Shown: positions 32,971 through 39,666 of the stretch, in pieces
How the letters are laid out: each line of letters starts with the position of its first letter
Numbering within the stretch: the stretch's first letter is position 1
Assembly: GCA_938014215.1 (NCBI GenBank)
Contig: CALLRW010000044.1
Location: 1-39,691, forward strand
From: an uncultured Alistipes sp.
GTDB lineage: Bacteria > Bacteroidota > Bacteroidia > Bacteroidales > Rikenellaceae
Length of the DNA stretch: 39,691 bases
Direction of reading: 5' to 3'
Made by a program: the position numbers and the translations under genes
The notes under the pieces: generated by a model
What the model saw: only the letters and a program-made list of their open reading frames with translations
Told to the model about the DNA's origin: nothing
Databases searched by the model: none

Positions 32971-33004
32971 TATGTTGGCTACATAACTTAAAAAGCAACG
33001 CCTC

Positions 33005-33745
33005 ATGAAAAAGTTCTTCCTGCCGCTTCTCGCTGCGGCGCTGGCCTGCACGACGCTCTCCTGTTCGAAGGAGGACGCCCCGGCGGATCCCGCCGGCACG
33101 GCCCAACTCAACATGTACAACGAACAGAACGGAAAGACGATCCTCAGCGATTCGGATATCTATATCGACGATGCGGACAATTTCGTCAGCCCGGGCAGTT
33201 GTCAGCTCTTCGTGCTGGGGCAGAGTTCGGGACTGGGCGGGGTGCGCGTCTCCGATCTGCGGAACCCTGCGCCGCAGGTTGCCGTCGTCAAGAACTGCGG
33301 CTACGTGGCCGTGCGGGGTTCGGTCGCTCGCAGATTTCCGTCGCAGTGCGTGGCGCTGCCGACCGATCCTTCCGTCGGTGTCAATTTTCTGAAGTTTTAC
33401 GTGCTGGGTGATATCAGCGATCCGGAACGCGGCAAACTGGGAGCCGTCGTGAAGTTCGTGATCGAACGGCCGCAGAACTACTGGCTCCCCGAGTGGGGCT
33501 CGACGCCCTACCGGCTGGATTACTCCTCGAAGGGGCTTGGCGAGGAGATCTCCATTGCGATGCCTTCCGACAACTTCGAGGCCGATCTCGACAGCAGCGG
33601 CGATCTCAGCTGCGAGAAACGGGGCCGCAATCTGGTCTTTACGCTGCATGAATGGCCGTCGTATGGCTCCGGAACCGACTATTACAACCTGCGGCTGCGT
33701 GTGGGCGAGAGCTATACCCAGGTGCAGGTGGCCGTGACGCATTGA
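33005..33745 (+). CDS. Lipoprotein of unknown function (resembles DUF5036)
   Basis: 246 residues (MKKFFLPLLAAALACTTLSCSKED, lipobox Cys20). The mature part begins with TAQLNMYNEQNGKTILSDSDIYIDDADNFVSPGSCQLFVLG, a pattern I associate, from memory, with the Bacteroidetes family DUF5036, and is rich in beta-strand-like stretches. Cys67, Cys99 and later cysteines could form disulfides. No catalytic motif is visible. It is monocistronic with its own promoter and a shared bidirectional terminator. The function is unknown. Confidence 0.65.
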   Translation: MKKFFLPLLAAALACTTLSCSKEDAPADPAGTAQLNMYNEQNGKTILSDSDIYIDDADNFVSPGSCQLFVLGQSSGLGGVRVSDLRNPAPQVAVVKNCGYVAVRGSVARRFPSQCVALPTDPSVGVNFLKFYVLGDISDPERGKLGAVVKFVIERPQNYWLPEWGSTPYRLDYSSKGLGEEISIAMPSDNFEADLDSSGDLSCEKRGRNLVFTLHEWPSYGSGTDYYNLRLRVGESYTQVQVAVTH

Positions 33746-33792
33746 TTTGCCGCCCGAATCGGCAAGTCTGCCGCCCGGCCCGACAAAAAGTG

Positions 33793-33824
33793 ACGCCCGG
33801 AGAGAATCACTCTCCGGGCGTTTT
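33793..33824. terminator. Bidirectional terminator
   Basis: ACGCCCGGAGAG (33793-33804), loop AATCA and CTCTCCGGGCGT (33810-33821), with TTTT following on the plus strand and CACTTTTTG on the minus strand. The right arm also encodes the last residues of the minus-strand gene ending at 33807. Confidence 0.9.
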
Positions 33825-34175
33825 GCGTTCCGTACGGTCGGGTGTGTGCAGCAGGTCGAGGAGTCCCGTGACGATGGTCACCCTGCGCATGACCCATTCG
33901 TAGCCGCTTCGTGCGGCGCGGGCCACTTCGTAGACGGTTTCGGCGCGTGAACGGATCCGTTCGACCGCCTCGCGGATTGCGAGCAGATAGATCCCCGCCG
34001 AGGCTGCGGCGAAGAGACCGCTCAGGATCAGCGTTGCGGCGATGAACGACCCCATGACCTCCGAAAGCCACACCACGAGGGCCGTCAGCAGCATCAGGAT
34101 CGTGATGGCGACACACGTCCCGAAGAGGAGAAATACGACGACAAAGCCTCCTCCGGAGCTTTTTCCCGTCTCCAT
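33807..34175 (-). CDS. Small two-helix membrane protein, phage-holin/Holin-X-like
   Basis: 122 residues with two adjoining hydrophobic segments (about 11-35 and 42-68) and a charged C-terminal tail with an amphipathic helix (IREAVERIRSRAETVYEVARAARSGYEWVMRRV). This layout resembles the Holin-X/YqjE type of envelope protein, usually encoded beside YtxH or ElaB-like proteins and linked to stress. There are 15 nt between it and the upstream YtxH gene, so they form a pair. Specific function unknown. Confidence 0.7.
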   Translation of the reverse strand: METGKSSGGGFVVVFLLFGTCVAITILMLLTALVVWLSEVMGSFIAATLILSGLFAAASAGIYLLAIREAVERIRSRAETVYEVARAARSGYEWVMRRVTIVTGLLDLLHTPDRTERKTPGE

Positions 34176-34190
34176 GGCCGGCCGGTGTGG

Positions 34191-34400
34191 CTACTCCTCG
34201 CCGCAACGGCAGCGGGCCTCCTCGATCTGCTCCTCGACCTCGCTGAGCTTCTCCTTCACGCGGTCGATCTCGTCGTCGAGCGAATCCTTGATCTTGCGGC
34301 GCAGTTCGGGACCCGACTGCGGAGTGAAGAGCATCGTCAGGGCCGATCCGATGATCATTCCGCCGACGAGCGATACGATGGCAATTCCTGTGTTTTTCAT
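34191..34400 (-). CDS. YtxH-domain small membrane protein
   Basis: 69 residues from ATG 34400 (MKNTGIAIVSLVGGMIIGSALTMLFTPQSGPELRRKIKDSL). A single glycine-rich membrane segment (about 5-26) is followed by the 'LFTPQSGxELRxxI' motif that defines YtxH (general-stress) proteins and a Glu/Lys-rich coiled coil ending in CRCGEE. Upstream extension of the frame to 34880 would run antisense through the SLOG gene and is rejected. It sits in operon with the holin-like gene and is divergent from the SLOG gene. Confidence 0.8.
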   Translation of the reverse strand: MKNTGIAIVSLVGGMIIGSALTMLFTPQSGPELRRKIKDSLDDEIDRVKEKLSEVEEQIEEARCRCGEE

Positions 34401-34456
34401 GGTTGCAGAAGTTTTTGAATTCACCCCGTACGTTTGCAAACTCCGCGCCAAAGCCG

Positions 34457-34464
34457 TATCTTTG
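34457..34464 (+). promoter_or_regulatory. -7 box TATCTTTG directly before an ATG
   Basis: Exact TAnnTTTG match with only 5 nt between its last base and the ATG at 34470. Transcription would start about at the A of the ATG, giving a leaderless mRNA. Confidence 0.55.
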
Positions 34465-34469
34465 AGGTC

Positions 34470-35027
34470 ATGATTCCCGAACCGCGCATCTGTGTCTCCT
34501 TTACCGGCCACCGCACCTATCGCGACGAAGCCTGCAGTCAACTCGCTTCGGCGCTCGAGGTGCTCTACCGGGAGGGTTTCCGCACCTTTCTGAGTGGGAT
34601 GGCTCTCGGTTTCGACCTGGCGGCGGCCGAAGCTGTCGTGGCGTTGCGGCACGCGCATCCCGACGTGCGGCTGGTAGCCGTGGTTCCGTTTCGCCGTCAG
34701 GCGGCCCGCTTCCCGGCGGTGCAGCGGCGGCGTTACGAGGAGGTTCTGGCTCGGGCCGACGAGGTGGTGGTGCTGGCCGAGGAGTACCATCGCGGCTGTT
34801 ATGCCCGGCGGAACGACTTTCTGGTCGATCATGCCGCGGTCCTGGTGGCGTGGTACGACGGTTCGCCCGGCGGGACGCACTATACCGTCGAACGGGCCCG
34901 TGCCCGTGGCCGTGAGATCGTCTATCTGTCGCCGCAGCTTCCCGCAGCCCTGCGGGTCTGCGAATTTACGGCCTCTTCGCCGGCGGACGCGGAGGTCTCC
35001 TCGCCGTTGCAGAAGAGGCTCTTCTGA
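34470..35027 (+). CDS. SLOG-domain (DUF1273/YpsA-like) protein
   Basis: 185 residues from ATG 34470; there is no other Met until residue 43, and the first strand ICVSFTGHR starts at residue 7, so this start is firm. VSFTGHRTY, FLSGMALGFDLAAAEAVV and LVAVVPFRRQA are the nucleotide-binding Rossmann-like motifs of the DUF1273/YpsA branch of SLOG proteins, and VAWYDGSPGGTHYTVERARARG is the second phosphate-binding element. SLOG proteins are thought to bind or sense nucleotides or their derivatives; YpsA affects cell division and stress in Bacillus. The role here is unknown. It is monocistronic. Confidence 0.85.
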   Translation: MIPEPRICVSFTGHRTYRDEACSQLASALEVLYREGFRTFLSGMALGFDLAAAEAVVALRHAHPDVRLVAVVPFRRQAARFPAVQRRRYEEVLARADEVVVLAEEYHRGCYARRNDFLVDHAAVLVAWYDGSPGGTHYTVERARARGREIVYLSPQLPAALRVCEFTASSPADAEVSSPLQKRLF

Positions 35028-35070
35028 TCACCGGCGGACTCTCCGCAGCAGCCCTCCTCTCCCTTTTCTG

Positions 35071-35397
35071 CGTTTTCTCCCCGGCGGCCGCTTCTCGCTT
35101 CGGGACCGCCTCTCCGGGCGGATCTTTTCTCGGCGGATCTTTTCTCAGCGACCCTTCGATGTCCCCTCCCCGGTAGCCGTTGTGCGCTTTATGACCGCCT
35201 CTCCGGGTGGATCTTCTCTCAGCGGGCCGTCTCTCAGCGGCCCTTCGATGTCCCCTCCCCGGTAGCCGTTGTGCGCTTTATGACCGCCTCTCCGGGTGGA
35301 TCTTCTCTCATCGGCCCGTCTCTCATCGGCCCTTCGATGTCCCCTCCCCGGCGGTCGTTGTGCGTTTTATGACCGCCTCTCCTGGATGGCCCTGTCA
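35071..35397. repeat. 89-bp tandem repeat, three full copies plus partial ends
   Basis: Copies at 35104-35192, 35193-35281 and 35282-35370, each starting GACCGCCTCTCC, are exactly 89 bp; a partial fourth runs from 35371 and a degenerate partial copy precedes (about 35071-35103). Copies 2 and 3 are nearly identical; copy 1 differs more in the middle. Each unit has an internal 14-15 bp duplication (TCTCTCAGCGGSCC). 89 is not a multiple of three, so no repeated peptide is encoded. It occupies most of the 470-nt spacer between the SLOG gene and pfkA; the remainder (35028-35070) shows nothing. Confidence 0.95.
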
Positions 35398-35443
35398 GCT
35401 TGTTTGCCGTCCGATTTCTGGTTCGGCACTTCCCGACTACACG

Positions 35444-35474
35444 AAAAATCCCGGAGCCAGCAGACTCCGGGATT
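35444..35474 (-). terminator. pfkA terminator
   Basis: On the minus strand AATCCCGGAG pairs perfectly over 10 bp with CTCCGGGATT around an 8-nt loop and runs into TTTCGTG; it begins about 24 nt after the pfkA stop (35498). Confidence 0.85.
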
Positions 35475-35497
35475 GCATATCAGTCCTTTACAGACTC

Positions 35498-36733
35498 TTA
35501 TTTCCAGTTGAGGATCTTGTGGAAGTCGTAAGCCTCGGGATTGGGCACATACTTCTTGGCGGCCTCGTAGTCGGCCGGCGTGATGGCGTTGAGGATGTTT
35601 TCGACAACCGAGGTGAAGCGGTCCGACTTGATGTCCACCAGACGGGGCGGAATCTTGCCCGTAGCGGGATCCTGCAGATCCTTCAGGTAGAGCGGCGATA
35701 CGTTGCCCTCCGAATCCACATAGACCATGCATCCGGTCTTGCCCTCCGAGAAGAGCTTGTGCACGCCGATACCCAGCTCCGAGCAGTAGGTCAGGTCGTA
35801 GGCGATCGGGGTCTGGCAGCGGATCTCGTAGCCGAGCTCTACGGGACGGCTCTTGACCTTGATACCGAGCTCCTTGAGCTTCTTCTCGATCATCTCGTTG
35901 AAGATGTGAGCCTTCGAGACCTTGCCCAGTTCGGGGTGTCCGTGCTCGTCGTAGGTGAAGTGGACGCCGCTCTTGCGGATCTCCTCGTCCGACAGTGCGT
36001 GGAATACGCCCTCCGAGATAACGGCGGCACCGTAGTCCATGCCCATGATCTTACGCTTGATGATCGACGAGATGACCAGGTTGACGATCTTCTCGACGGT
36101 GATCTCCGTCTTGTCGAACATCTCGGGGATGACGATCATCGGGTAGTGGCAGGCCTCGCCGATACCGAATGCGAGGTGGCCGGCCGAACGGCCCATGGCA
36201 GCCAGTACGAACCAGTTGCCGCTCGTGCGTGCGTCGACATAGACGGCGCGGGCGATGACGGCACCCTTGTCCTTGGCCGACTCGTAACCGAACGTCGGGG
36301 TACCCTTCGGCAGGGGCAGGTCGTTGTCGATGGTCTTCGGGACGTGGATGTTTGCGATGGGGTATTTCTTGGCCTCGAGGAACTTGGCGATGCGGTTGGC
36401 CGTCGAAGCGGTGTCATCGCCGCCGACCGTTACGAGGAGCTTCACGTTGTTGTCGGTGAAGAACTTGAGGTTGAAGTTGTTCTCGAAATCGGCGTCCGTG
36501 GGTTTGAAGCGGCTCATCTGCAGGAACGAACCGCCCTGGTTGAAGATGCCGTCGGCCATCGGATAGTCGATATCGACGGTACGGGGCGAGGGGTTGAACA
36601 GGCCGGTGTAGCCTTCGTGGAGGCCGATCACGCGGTAACCCTTGCGCAGGAAGGTCTTGGCAACGCTGCCGACAACCGTGTTCATACCGGGAGCAGGACC
36701 TCCACCGGTCAGAATTGCAATAGCTTCTTTCAT
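35498..36733 (-). CDS. pfkA: Diphosphate-type 6-phosphofructokinase
   Basis: 411 residues, longer than the 320-residue ATP enzymes. It phosphorylates fructose-6-phosphate reversibly. GGGPAPGMNTVVGS is the N-terminal phosphate loop. The donor-specificity residues are those of pyrophosphate-dependent enzymes: GGDDT (104-108, Asp107 where ATP-PFK has Gly) and PKTIDND (132-138, Lys133 in place of Gly), with Asp136 as catalytic base. Bacteroidetes commonly use PPi-PFK. It has its own good promoter (36786-36816) and a terminator, so it is a single-gene unit. Product feeds the same lower glycolysis as the KDPG aldolase. Confidence 0.92.
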   Translation of the reverse strand: MKEAIAILTGGGPAPGMNTVVGSVAKTFLRKGYRVIGLHEGYTGLFNPSPRTVDIDYPMADGIFNQGGSFLQMSRFKPTDADFENNFNLKFFTDNNVKLLVTVGGDDTASTANRIAKFLEAKKYPIANIHVPKTIDNDLPLPKGTPTFGYESAKDKGAVIARAVYVDARTSGNWFVLAAMGRSAGHLAFGIGEACHYPMIVIPEMFDKTEITVEKIVNLVISSIIKRKIMGMDYGAAVISEGVFHALSDEEIRKSGVHFTYDEHGHPELGKVSKAHIFNEMIEKKLKELGIKVKSRPVELGYEIRCQTPIAYDLTYCSELGIGVHKLFSEGKTGCMVYVDSEGNVSPLYLKDLQDPATGKIPPRLVDIKSDRFTSVVENILNAITPADYEAAKKYVPNPEAYDFHKILNWK

Positions 36734-36785
36734 GATTTTCAGGTTTTTATGATTTTGAAAAATCCTTAATAACTTTTCAGCCGCC

Positions 36786-36816
36786 CAAAAATACGATTAT
36801 TTTTTCATTCGGGCAA
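36786..36816 (-). promoter_or_regulatory. pfkA promoter
   Basis: On the minus strand TTG (plus 36814-36816), a 20-nt spacer and TATTTTTG (plus 36786-36793), an exact TAnnTTTG match. The leader is about 45 nt. Its -33 element touches the T-run of the cspA terminator. Confidence 0.7.
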
Positions 36817-36847
36817 GAAAAAAGGACGTCTTCCTGGGGACGTCCTT
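36817..36847 (-). terminator. Terminator of the cold-shock gene
   Basis: On the minus strand AAGGACGT pairs with ACGTCCTT (plus 36840-36847 and 36822-36829) around a 10-nt loop, followed by TTTTTTC. Confidence 0.85.
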
Positions 36848-36899
36848 ACGGGAGAGGCGGGCGGCGGCTCTCGTTCGGCGAGCCGTCGTGGGATATGCT

Positions 36900-37100
36900 T
36901 TACTCGACAACGGTTACGTTTACGGCCTGTTCGCCTTTGGCGCCGTTACCGATTTCGAACTCGACCTTCTGGCCTTCGTTGAGCGACTTGAAGCCCTCCT
37001 TCACGATACCCGAGAAATGAACGAAGATCTCCTTGCCGTTCTCCGTCGTAATGAATCCGTAGCCTTTCTTGCTATCGAACCATTTTACCTTGCCTGTCAT
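36900..37100 (-). CDS. Cold-shock domain protein (CspA family)
   Basis: 66 residues, a single cold-shock domain. RNP1 (KGYGFITT) and RNP2 (IFVHFS) are intact, as is the N-terminal GKVKWFDSKKG. It is a cytoplasmic RNA/ssDNA-binding chaperone. Start at 37100 follows an A-rich leader of about 30 nt. A promoter is visible upstream (37136-37165) and a terminator downstream, so it is monocistronic. Confidence 0.95.
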   Translation of the reverse strand: MTGKVKWFDSKKGYGFITTENGKEIFVHFSGIVKEGFKSLNEGQKVEFEIGNGAKGEQAVNVTVVE

Positions 37101-37135
37101 AAAAATAAAAAATTTAGTGTTAAATAAGATCTATA

Positions 37136-37165
37136 CAAAGTAACATAAAAAAGCTTGGGATTCAA
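37136..37165 (-). promoter_or_regulatory. Promoter of the cold-shock gene
   Basis: On the minus strand TTG (plus 37163-37165), a 19-nt spacer and TTACTTTG (plus 37136-37143), one mismatch from TAnnTTTG. Very AT-rich leader. Confidence 0.55.
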
Positions 37166-37205
37166 AACTTTTTGTCCGCTTTTTTCATTCCCGGCGAAAA
37201 ATTCT

Positions 37206-37213
37206 TATCTTTG
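37206..37213 (+). promoter_or_regulatory. -7 box TATCTTTG of the lipoprotein-radical SAM operon
   Basis: Exact TAnnTTTG match; the lipoprotein ATG is at 37321, so the leader is about 100 nt. No -33 TTG at the standard spacing. Confidence 0.55.
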
Positions 37214-37320
37214 TAGGAGGGTAGGAGAGGGCTGCGGAGCCGGAAATTCCGAACAGAGCGGGTCCCGGATTGCCGTTCAGCGTCTCTTTTCCACCTGAGT
37301 TTTCCTATAATCTACGGCGT

Positions 37321-37635
37321 ATGATCAACAGAAGAATCAAACTGGCACTTGCCGCGCTTCTGGGCTTCTCGGCCGCCTGCTCGACGGTGCGTCAGGCCCC
37401 GACCCAGACGGAAAAAGGCTCGACCGAAGTTGCGCAGAGCACAGCTCCGGAGCAGCAGCCGGCCGATACGGCTGAGGTGAAGGCGCAGCCCGAACGGCCG
37501 CGCGTGAAGGTGATGTACGGAGTGCGTCCGCCGCTGGACAGCCTGCGCAACCGGCGTTACGAGCAGCAGCGTCCCGATTCGCTGCCGCCTGTGGCTGAGG
37601 CTCCCTTCGAGGAGGATACTCCGGCGGCTCACTAA
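37321..37635 (+). CDS. Short lipoprotein, partner of the adjacent radical SAM enzyme
   Basis: 104 residues from ATG 37321 (MINRRIKLALAALLGFSAACSTV; lipobox AAC, Cys20, the only cysteine). The next 45 residues are a Thr/Gln/Glu/Pro-rich tether, then a conserved-looking core RVKVMYGVRPPLDSLRNRRYEQQRPDSLPP and a short acidic end. It is followed after 14 nt by a SPASM-type radical SAM gene. This arrangement corresponds, from memory, to the 'rSAM/lipoprotein system' (lipoprotein model TIGR04134, enzyme model TIGR04133) of Bacteroidetes, in which the lipoprotein is the presumed substrate. Since no cysteine remains free after lipidation, a thioether-type (sactipeptide) modification is not possible within the mature chain; Tyr, Pro or Arg in the core are the better candidates. 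Confidence 0.75.
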   Translation: MINRRIKLALAALLGFSAACSTVRQAPTQTEKGSTEVAQSTAPEQQPADTAEVKAQPERPRVKVMYGVRPPLDSLRNRRYEQQRPDSLPPVAEAPFEEDTPAAH

Positions 37636-37649
37636 TTGCTCCGCCTGAC

Positions 37650-38723
37650 ATGTCCTCTCGTCGGATAGGGCTGCGTAAACGGCTGGCCCTGCGAATCTTT
37701 TCGGATCTTTACAAGGCAAAGGTTGCCGAACACCGCCTCGATACGCTCTTCTGGGAGTGTACGCTGCGGTGCAACCTTTCGTGTCGTCATTGCGGCAGCG
37801 ACTGCCGGGTCGATCCCGGGGTTCCCGACATGCCGCTGGCGGATTTCCTGCGGGTGCTCGACGAGGAGATTACGCCGCACGTCAATCCGGCCGACGTACT
37901 GATCATCTTTTCGGGCGGCGAGGTGCTCGTGCGCCAGGACCTCGAGGAGGCCGGGCGCGAAGTGACGCGCCGCGGTTATCCCTGGGGGATGGTCACCAAT
38001 GGCATGGCACTGACCGAGAAGCGTTTCCGCGGACTGCTCGATGCCGGTCTGAGGTCGATTTCGGTGAGCTTCGACGGCTTTGAACACGAACACAACTACA
38101 TCCGCCGGAATCCGCTGAGTTACGATCGGGCGCTGCACGCGATCCGGATGATCGTGCGCGAACCGTCGCTGTCGTACGACGTGGTGACGTGCGTGACGGG
38201 GGCGATGGTGCCCCAGTTGGTGCCCTTCCGCGAGATGCTTATCGCCGAGGGGGTCGAGCACTGGCGCCTCTTCTCGATTTTCCCGATGGGGCGGGCGAAG
38301 GACGATGTGTCGCTGCGGATGACCGACGAACAGTTCCGTACGATGCTGGAGTTCATCCGGCAGACGCGCCGCGAGGGACGGATCGACGCCAGCTACGCCT
38401 GCGAGGGTTTCCTGGGGAATTACGAGGCAGAGGTCCGTGACCACTTCTACCAGTGTGCCGCGGGGGTTTCTGTCGCCTCGATCCGCGTCAATGGGGATAT
38501 TTCGGGGTGTACGTCCATCCGGGCGAACTACAACCAGGGGAATATCTACCGCGACCGCTTCTGGGAGGTGTGGGAGAATCGCTTCGAGCCCTTCCGCAAC
38601 CGCGAGTGGGCGCGTCAGGGAGAGTGTGCCGACTGTAAGATGTTCCGCTACTGTCTGGGCGGCGGCATGCACCTGCACGACGACGACGGCTCGCTGCTCT
38701 ATTGTCATTACCATCGGTTGTGA
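37650..38723 (+). CDS. Radical SAM enzyme with SPASM-like C-terminus, rSAM/lipoprotein system
   Basis: 357 residues. The CxxxCxxC [4Fe-4S] motif is CNLSCRHC (Cys41, Cys45, Cys48) after LFWECTLR, followed by IIFSGGEVLVRQDLEEAG (GGE motif for SAM binding) and the strand MVTNGMALT. The C-terminal third carries further cysteines (QCAAGVSV, ISGCTSIR, GECADCKMFRYCLGG, LLYCHY), which fit a SPASM/twitch auxiliary-cluster domain of peptide-modifying enzymes. It lies 14 nt after the lipoprotein gene and should act on it before export. The start ATG at 37650 fits; basic N-terminal helix (LRKRLALRIFSDLYKAKV) is typical of this subfamily. Confidence 0.9.
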   Translation: MSSRRIGLRKRLALRIFSDLYKAKVAEHRLDTLFWECTLRCNLSCRHCGSDCRVDPGVPDMPLADFLRVLDEEITPHVNPADVLIIFSGGEVLVRQDLEEAGREVTRRGYPWGMVTNGMALTEKRFRGLLDAGLRSISVSFDGFEHEHNYIRRNPLSYDRALHAIRMIVREPSLSYDVVTCVTGAMVPQLVPFREMLIAEGVEHWRLFSIFPMGRAKDDVSLRMTDEQFRTMLEFIRQTRREGRIDASYACEGFLGNYEAEVRDHFYQCAAGVSVASIRVNGDISGCTSIRANYNQGNIYRDRFWEVWENRFEPFRNREWARQGECADCKMFRYCLGGGMHLHDDDGSLLYCHYHRL

Positions 38724-38768
38724 GACTCTTCTACGGGCCGTAACGGTCGGCCCTTGCAACGAAATCCA

Positions 38769-38807
38769 CGCCCGAGCAGCCATCCGGTTGTTCGGGCGCG
38801 CTGTTTT
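38769..38807 (+). terminator. Probable terminator of the radical SAM operon
   Basis: CGCCCGA (38769-38775) pairs with TCGGGCG (38792-38798), followed by CGCTGTTTT. A weaker GGGCCG/CGGCCC hairpin (38735-38753) precedes it. Confidence 0.6.
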
Positions 38808-38846
38808 CCGGATTTTTCCGGATTTTTCCGGATTTTTCCGGACCTT
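38804..38846. repeat. Phased T-tract array, 10-bp period
   Basis: Three exact GATTTTTCCG units (38811-38840) flanked by degenerate ones place T-tracts at 38804, 38813, 38823, 38833 and 38844. A/T tracts phased at about one helical turn are the classical pattern for intrinsically curved DNA. Confidence 0.85.
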
Positions 38847-38850
38847 TCCC

Positions 38851-39156
38851 GGTGCTTTCCGGGCCGGAGGGCGGGCTGTCCGGCTGTCCCGGGCGGGAGT
38901 GGGTTTCGGGCGAGGTAATTCGTAAACCGGGAAATTCGTACCCAGGGCGATTGGTAAGCGGAAAAGAGAAGGCGGGAGAGGGTACGATCCGCAGTTGTTT
39001 CGACGGGGACGCTTCGACGCGCATCCCGGAGAACGATTCCGGTGTGGAACCGATGGGCGATGCGGGACCGAAAAGAGCGGTCAATCCGGAGCGACTGTTT
39101 GAAGGAGCGTTTGGAGAGGGGGCGAGCCGGACTGGAGGTCCGGTTGAAGTATGGAC
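38851..39156. other. Gene-free spacer left of tRNA-Pro
   Basis: No gene is supported. There is a CCGGAC-N5-GTCCGG hairpin (39128-39144) and a direct repeat of AATTCGTA (38919 and 38935 regions). A long minus-strand frame here starts inside the tRNA and is spurious. Confidence 0.5.
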
Positions 39157-39187
39157 ACAAAAAAACCTTTGCCGAAGCAAAGGTTTT
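39157..39187 (-). terminator. tRNA-Pro terminator
   Basis: On the minus strand AAAACCTTTGC pairs with GCAAAGGTTTT around a TTCG tetraloop and continues into T-rich sequence (TTTTTTTGTG), 12 nt after the tRNA 3' end. Confidence 0.9.
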
Positions 39188-39198
39188 GAAGAAACTTG

Positions 39199-39273
39199 TC
39201 GGGGAGACTGGATTCGAACCAGCGACCTCCAACTCCCGAAGCTGGCGCGCTAACCGGACTGCGCTACACCCCG
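39199..39273 (-). tRNA. tRNA-Pro (anticodon CGG)
   Basis: A 75-nt cloverleaf on the minus strand: acceptor CGGGGTG/CTCCCCG with one T-T mismatch at pair 6-67, D stem GCGC/GCGC, anticodon stem CCAGC/GTTGG with loop TTCGGGA (anticodon CGG, codon CCG), 5-nt variable loop, T arm GCTGG-TTCGAAT-CCAGT, discriminator A. C1-G72 and A73 are tRNA-Pro identity features. The 3' CCA is not encoded. It has its own promoter (39304-39334) and terminator. Confidence 0.95.
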
Positions 39274-39303
39274 AACAGGTACCCTTTTCTTTTTAAGAGC
39301 GCA

Positions 39304-39334
39304 CAAAGATAAGTCTAAAAACCGAAACTGCCAA
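39304..39334 (-). promoter_or_regulatory. tRNA-Pro promoter
   Basis: On the minus strand TTG (plus 39332-39334), a 20-nt spacer and TATCTTTG (plus 39304-39311), ending 31 nt before the tRNA 5' end. One of the clearest vegetative promoters in the window. Confidence 0.75.
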
Positions 39335-39395
39335 ATAATTTCAGAAAAAAAGTGAAAAAATTGTGTTTTTTCCTCTTCGGGGGCTGATTTGAGGT

Positions 39396-39459
39396 CTCGA
39401 TACCCTCATTCGAGAGGCGGAGGAGACTCCCTGTGAGATCTCCGTCCGCAGGTATCGAG
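39396..39459. ncRNA. Candidate structured element (three-way-junction-like hairpin)
   Basis: Outer stem CTCGATACC (39396-39404) with GGTATCGAG (39451-39459), 9 bp perfect; inner stem GCGGAGGAGA (39417-39426) with TCTCC-G-TCCGC (39439-39449), 10 bp with one bulge; a weak CTC-ATTC-GAG hairpin on the left strand between them. The strand is unknown and no promoter was found next to it. Confidence 0.35.
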
Positions 39460-39604
39460 TTCTCCGAAAATGCCCCGGCGGATAGGATTCGGGACGGGTG
39501 TTATGGCGGTTTGGCTATCCGGGATAGAAGTTTTTTGCAATTTTTTTTGCAAGTGAAGCGGGGATACTGTTCCAAATAGTGTGTCTAGGGAGGAATAAAT
39601 AAAA

Positions 39605-39666
39605 AAGTCTACAGATTTTTTAGATTTGTAGAGGCAAACCAACAAAAACTAAAAAAGAGTAGACTT
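39605..39666 (+). promoter_or_regulatory. Start-blocking inverted repeat with internal promoter
   Basis: AAGTCTAC (39605-39612) is perfectly complementary to GTAGACTT (39659-39666), which ends directly at the ATG (39667). TAGATTTG (39621-39628), an exact -7 match, lies between the arms, so its transcript (start near 39634) would lack the left arm. A 6-bp TCTACA/TGTAGA pairing (39608 and 39626 regions) overlaps it. Confidence 0.5.

Noticed and set aside
35104..35370. CRISPR-like array
   Set aside because: The 89-bp units are contiguous with no unique spacers and no cas genes are nearby; it is a tandem repeat.
38708..39232. Minus-strand frame starting MEVAGSNPVSPT
   Set aside because: Its start is the translated T-arm and acceptor region of tRNA-Pro, a well-known annotation artefact; the remainder has no motifs.
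39406..39645. 79-residue minus-strand frame near the right end
   Set aside because: It crosses the structured element and the putative IS boundary, and has no promoter or recognisable domain.
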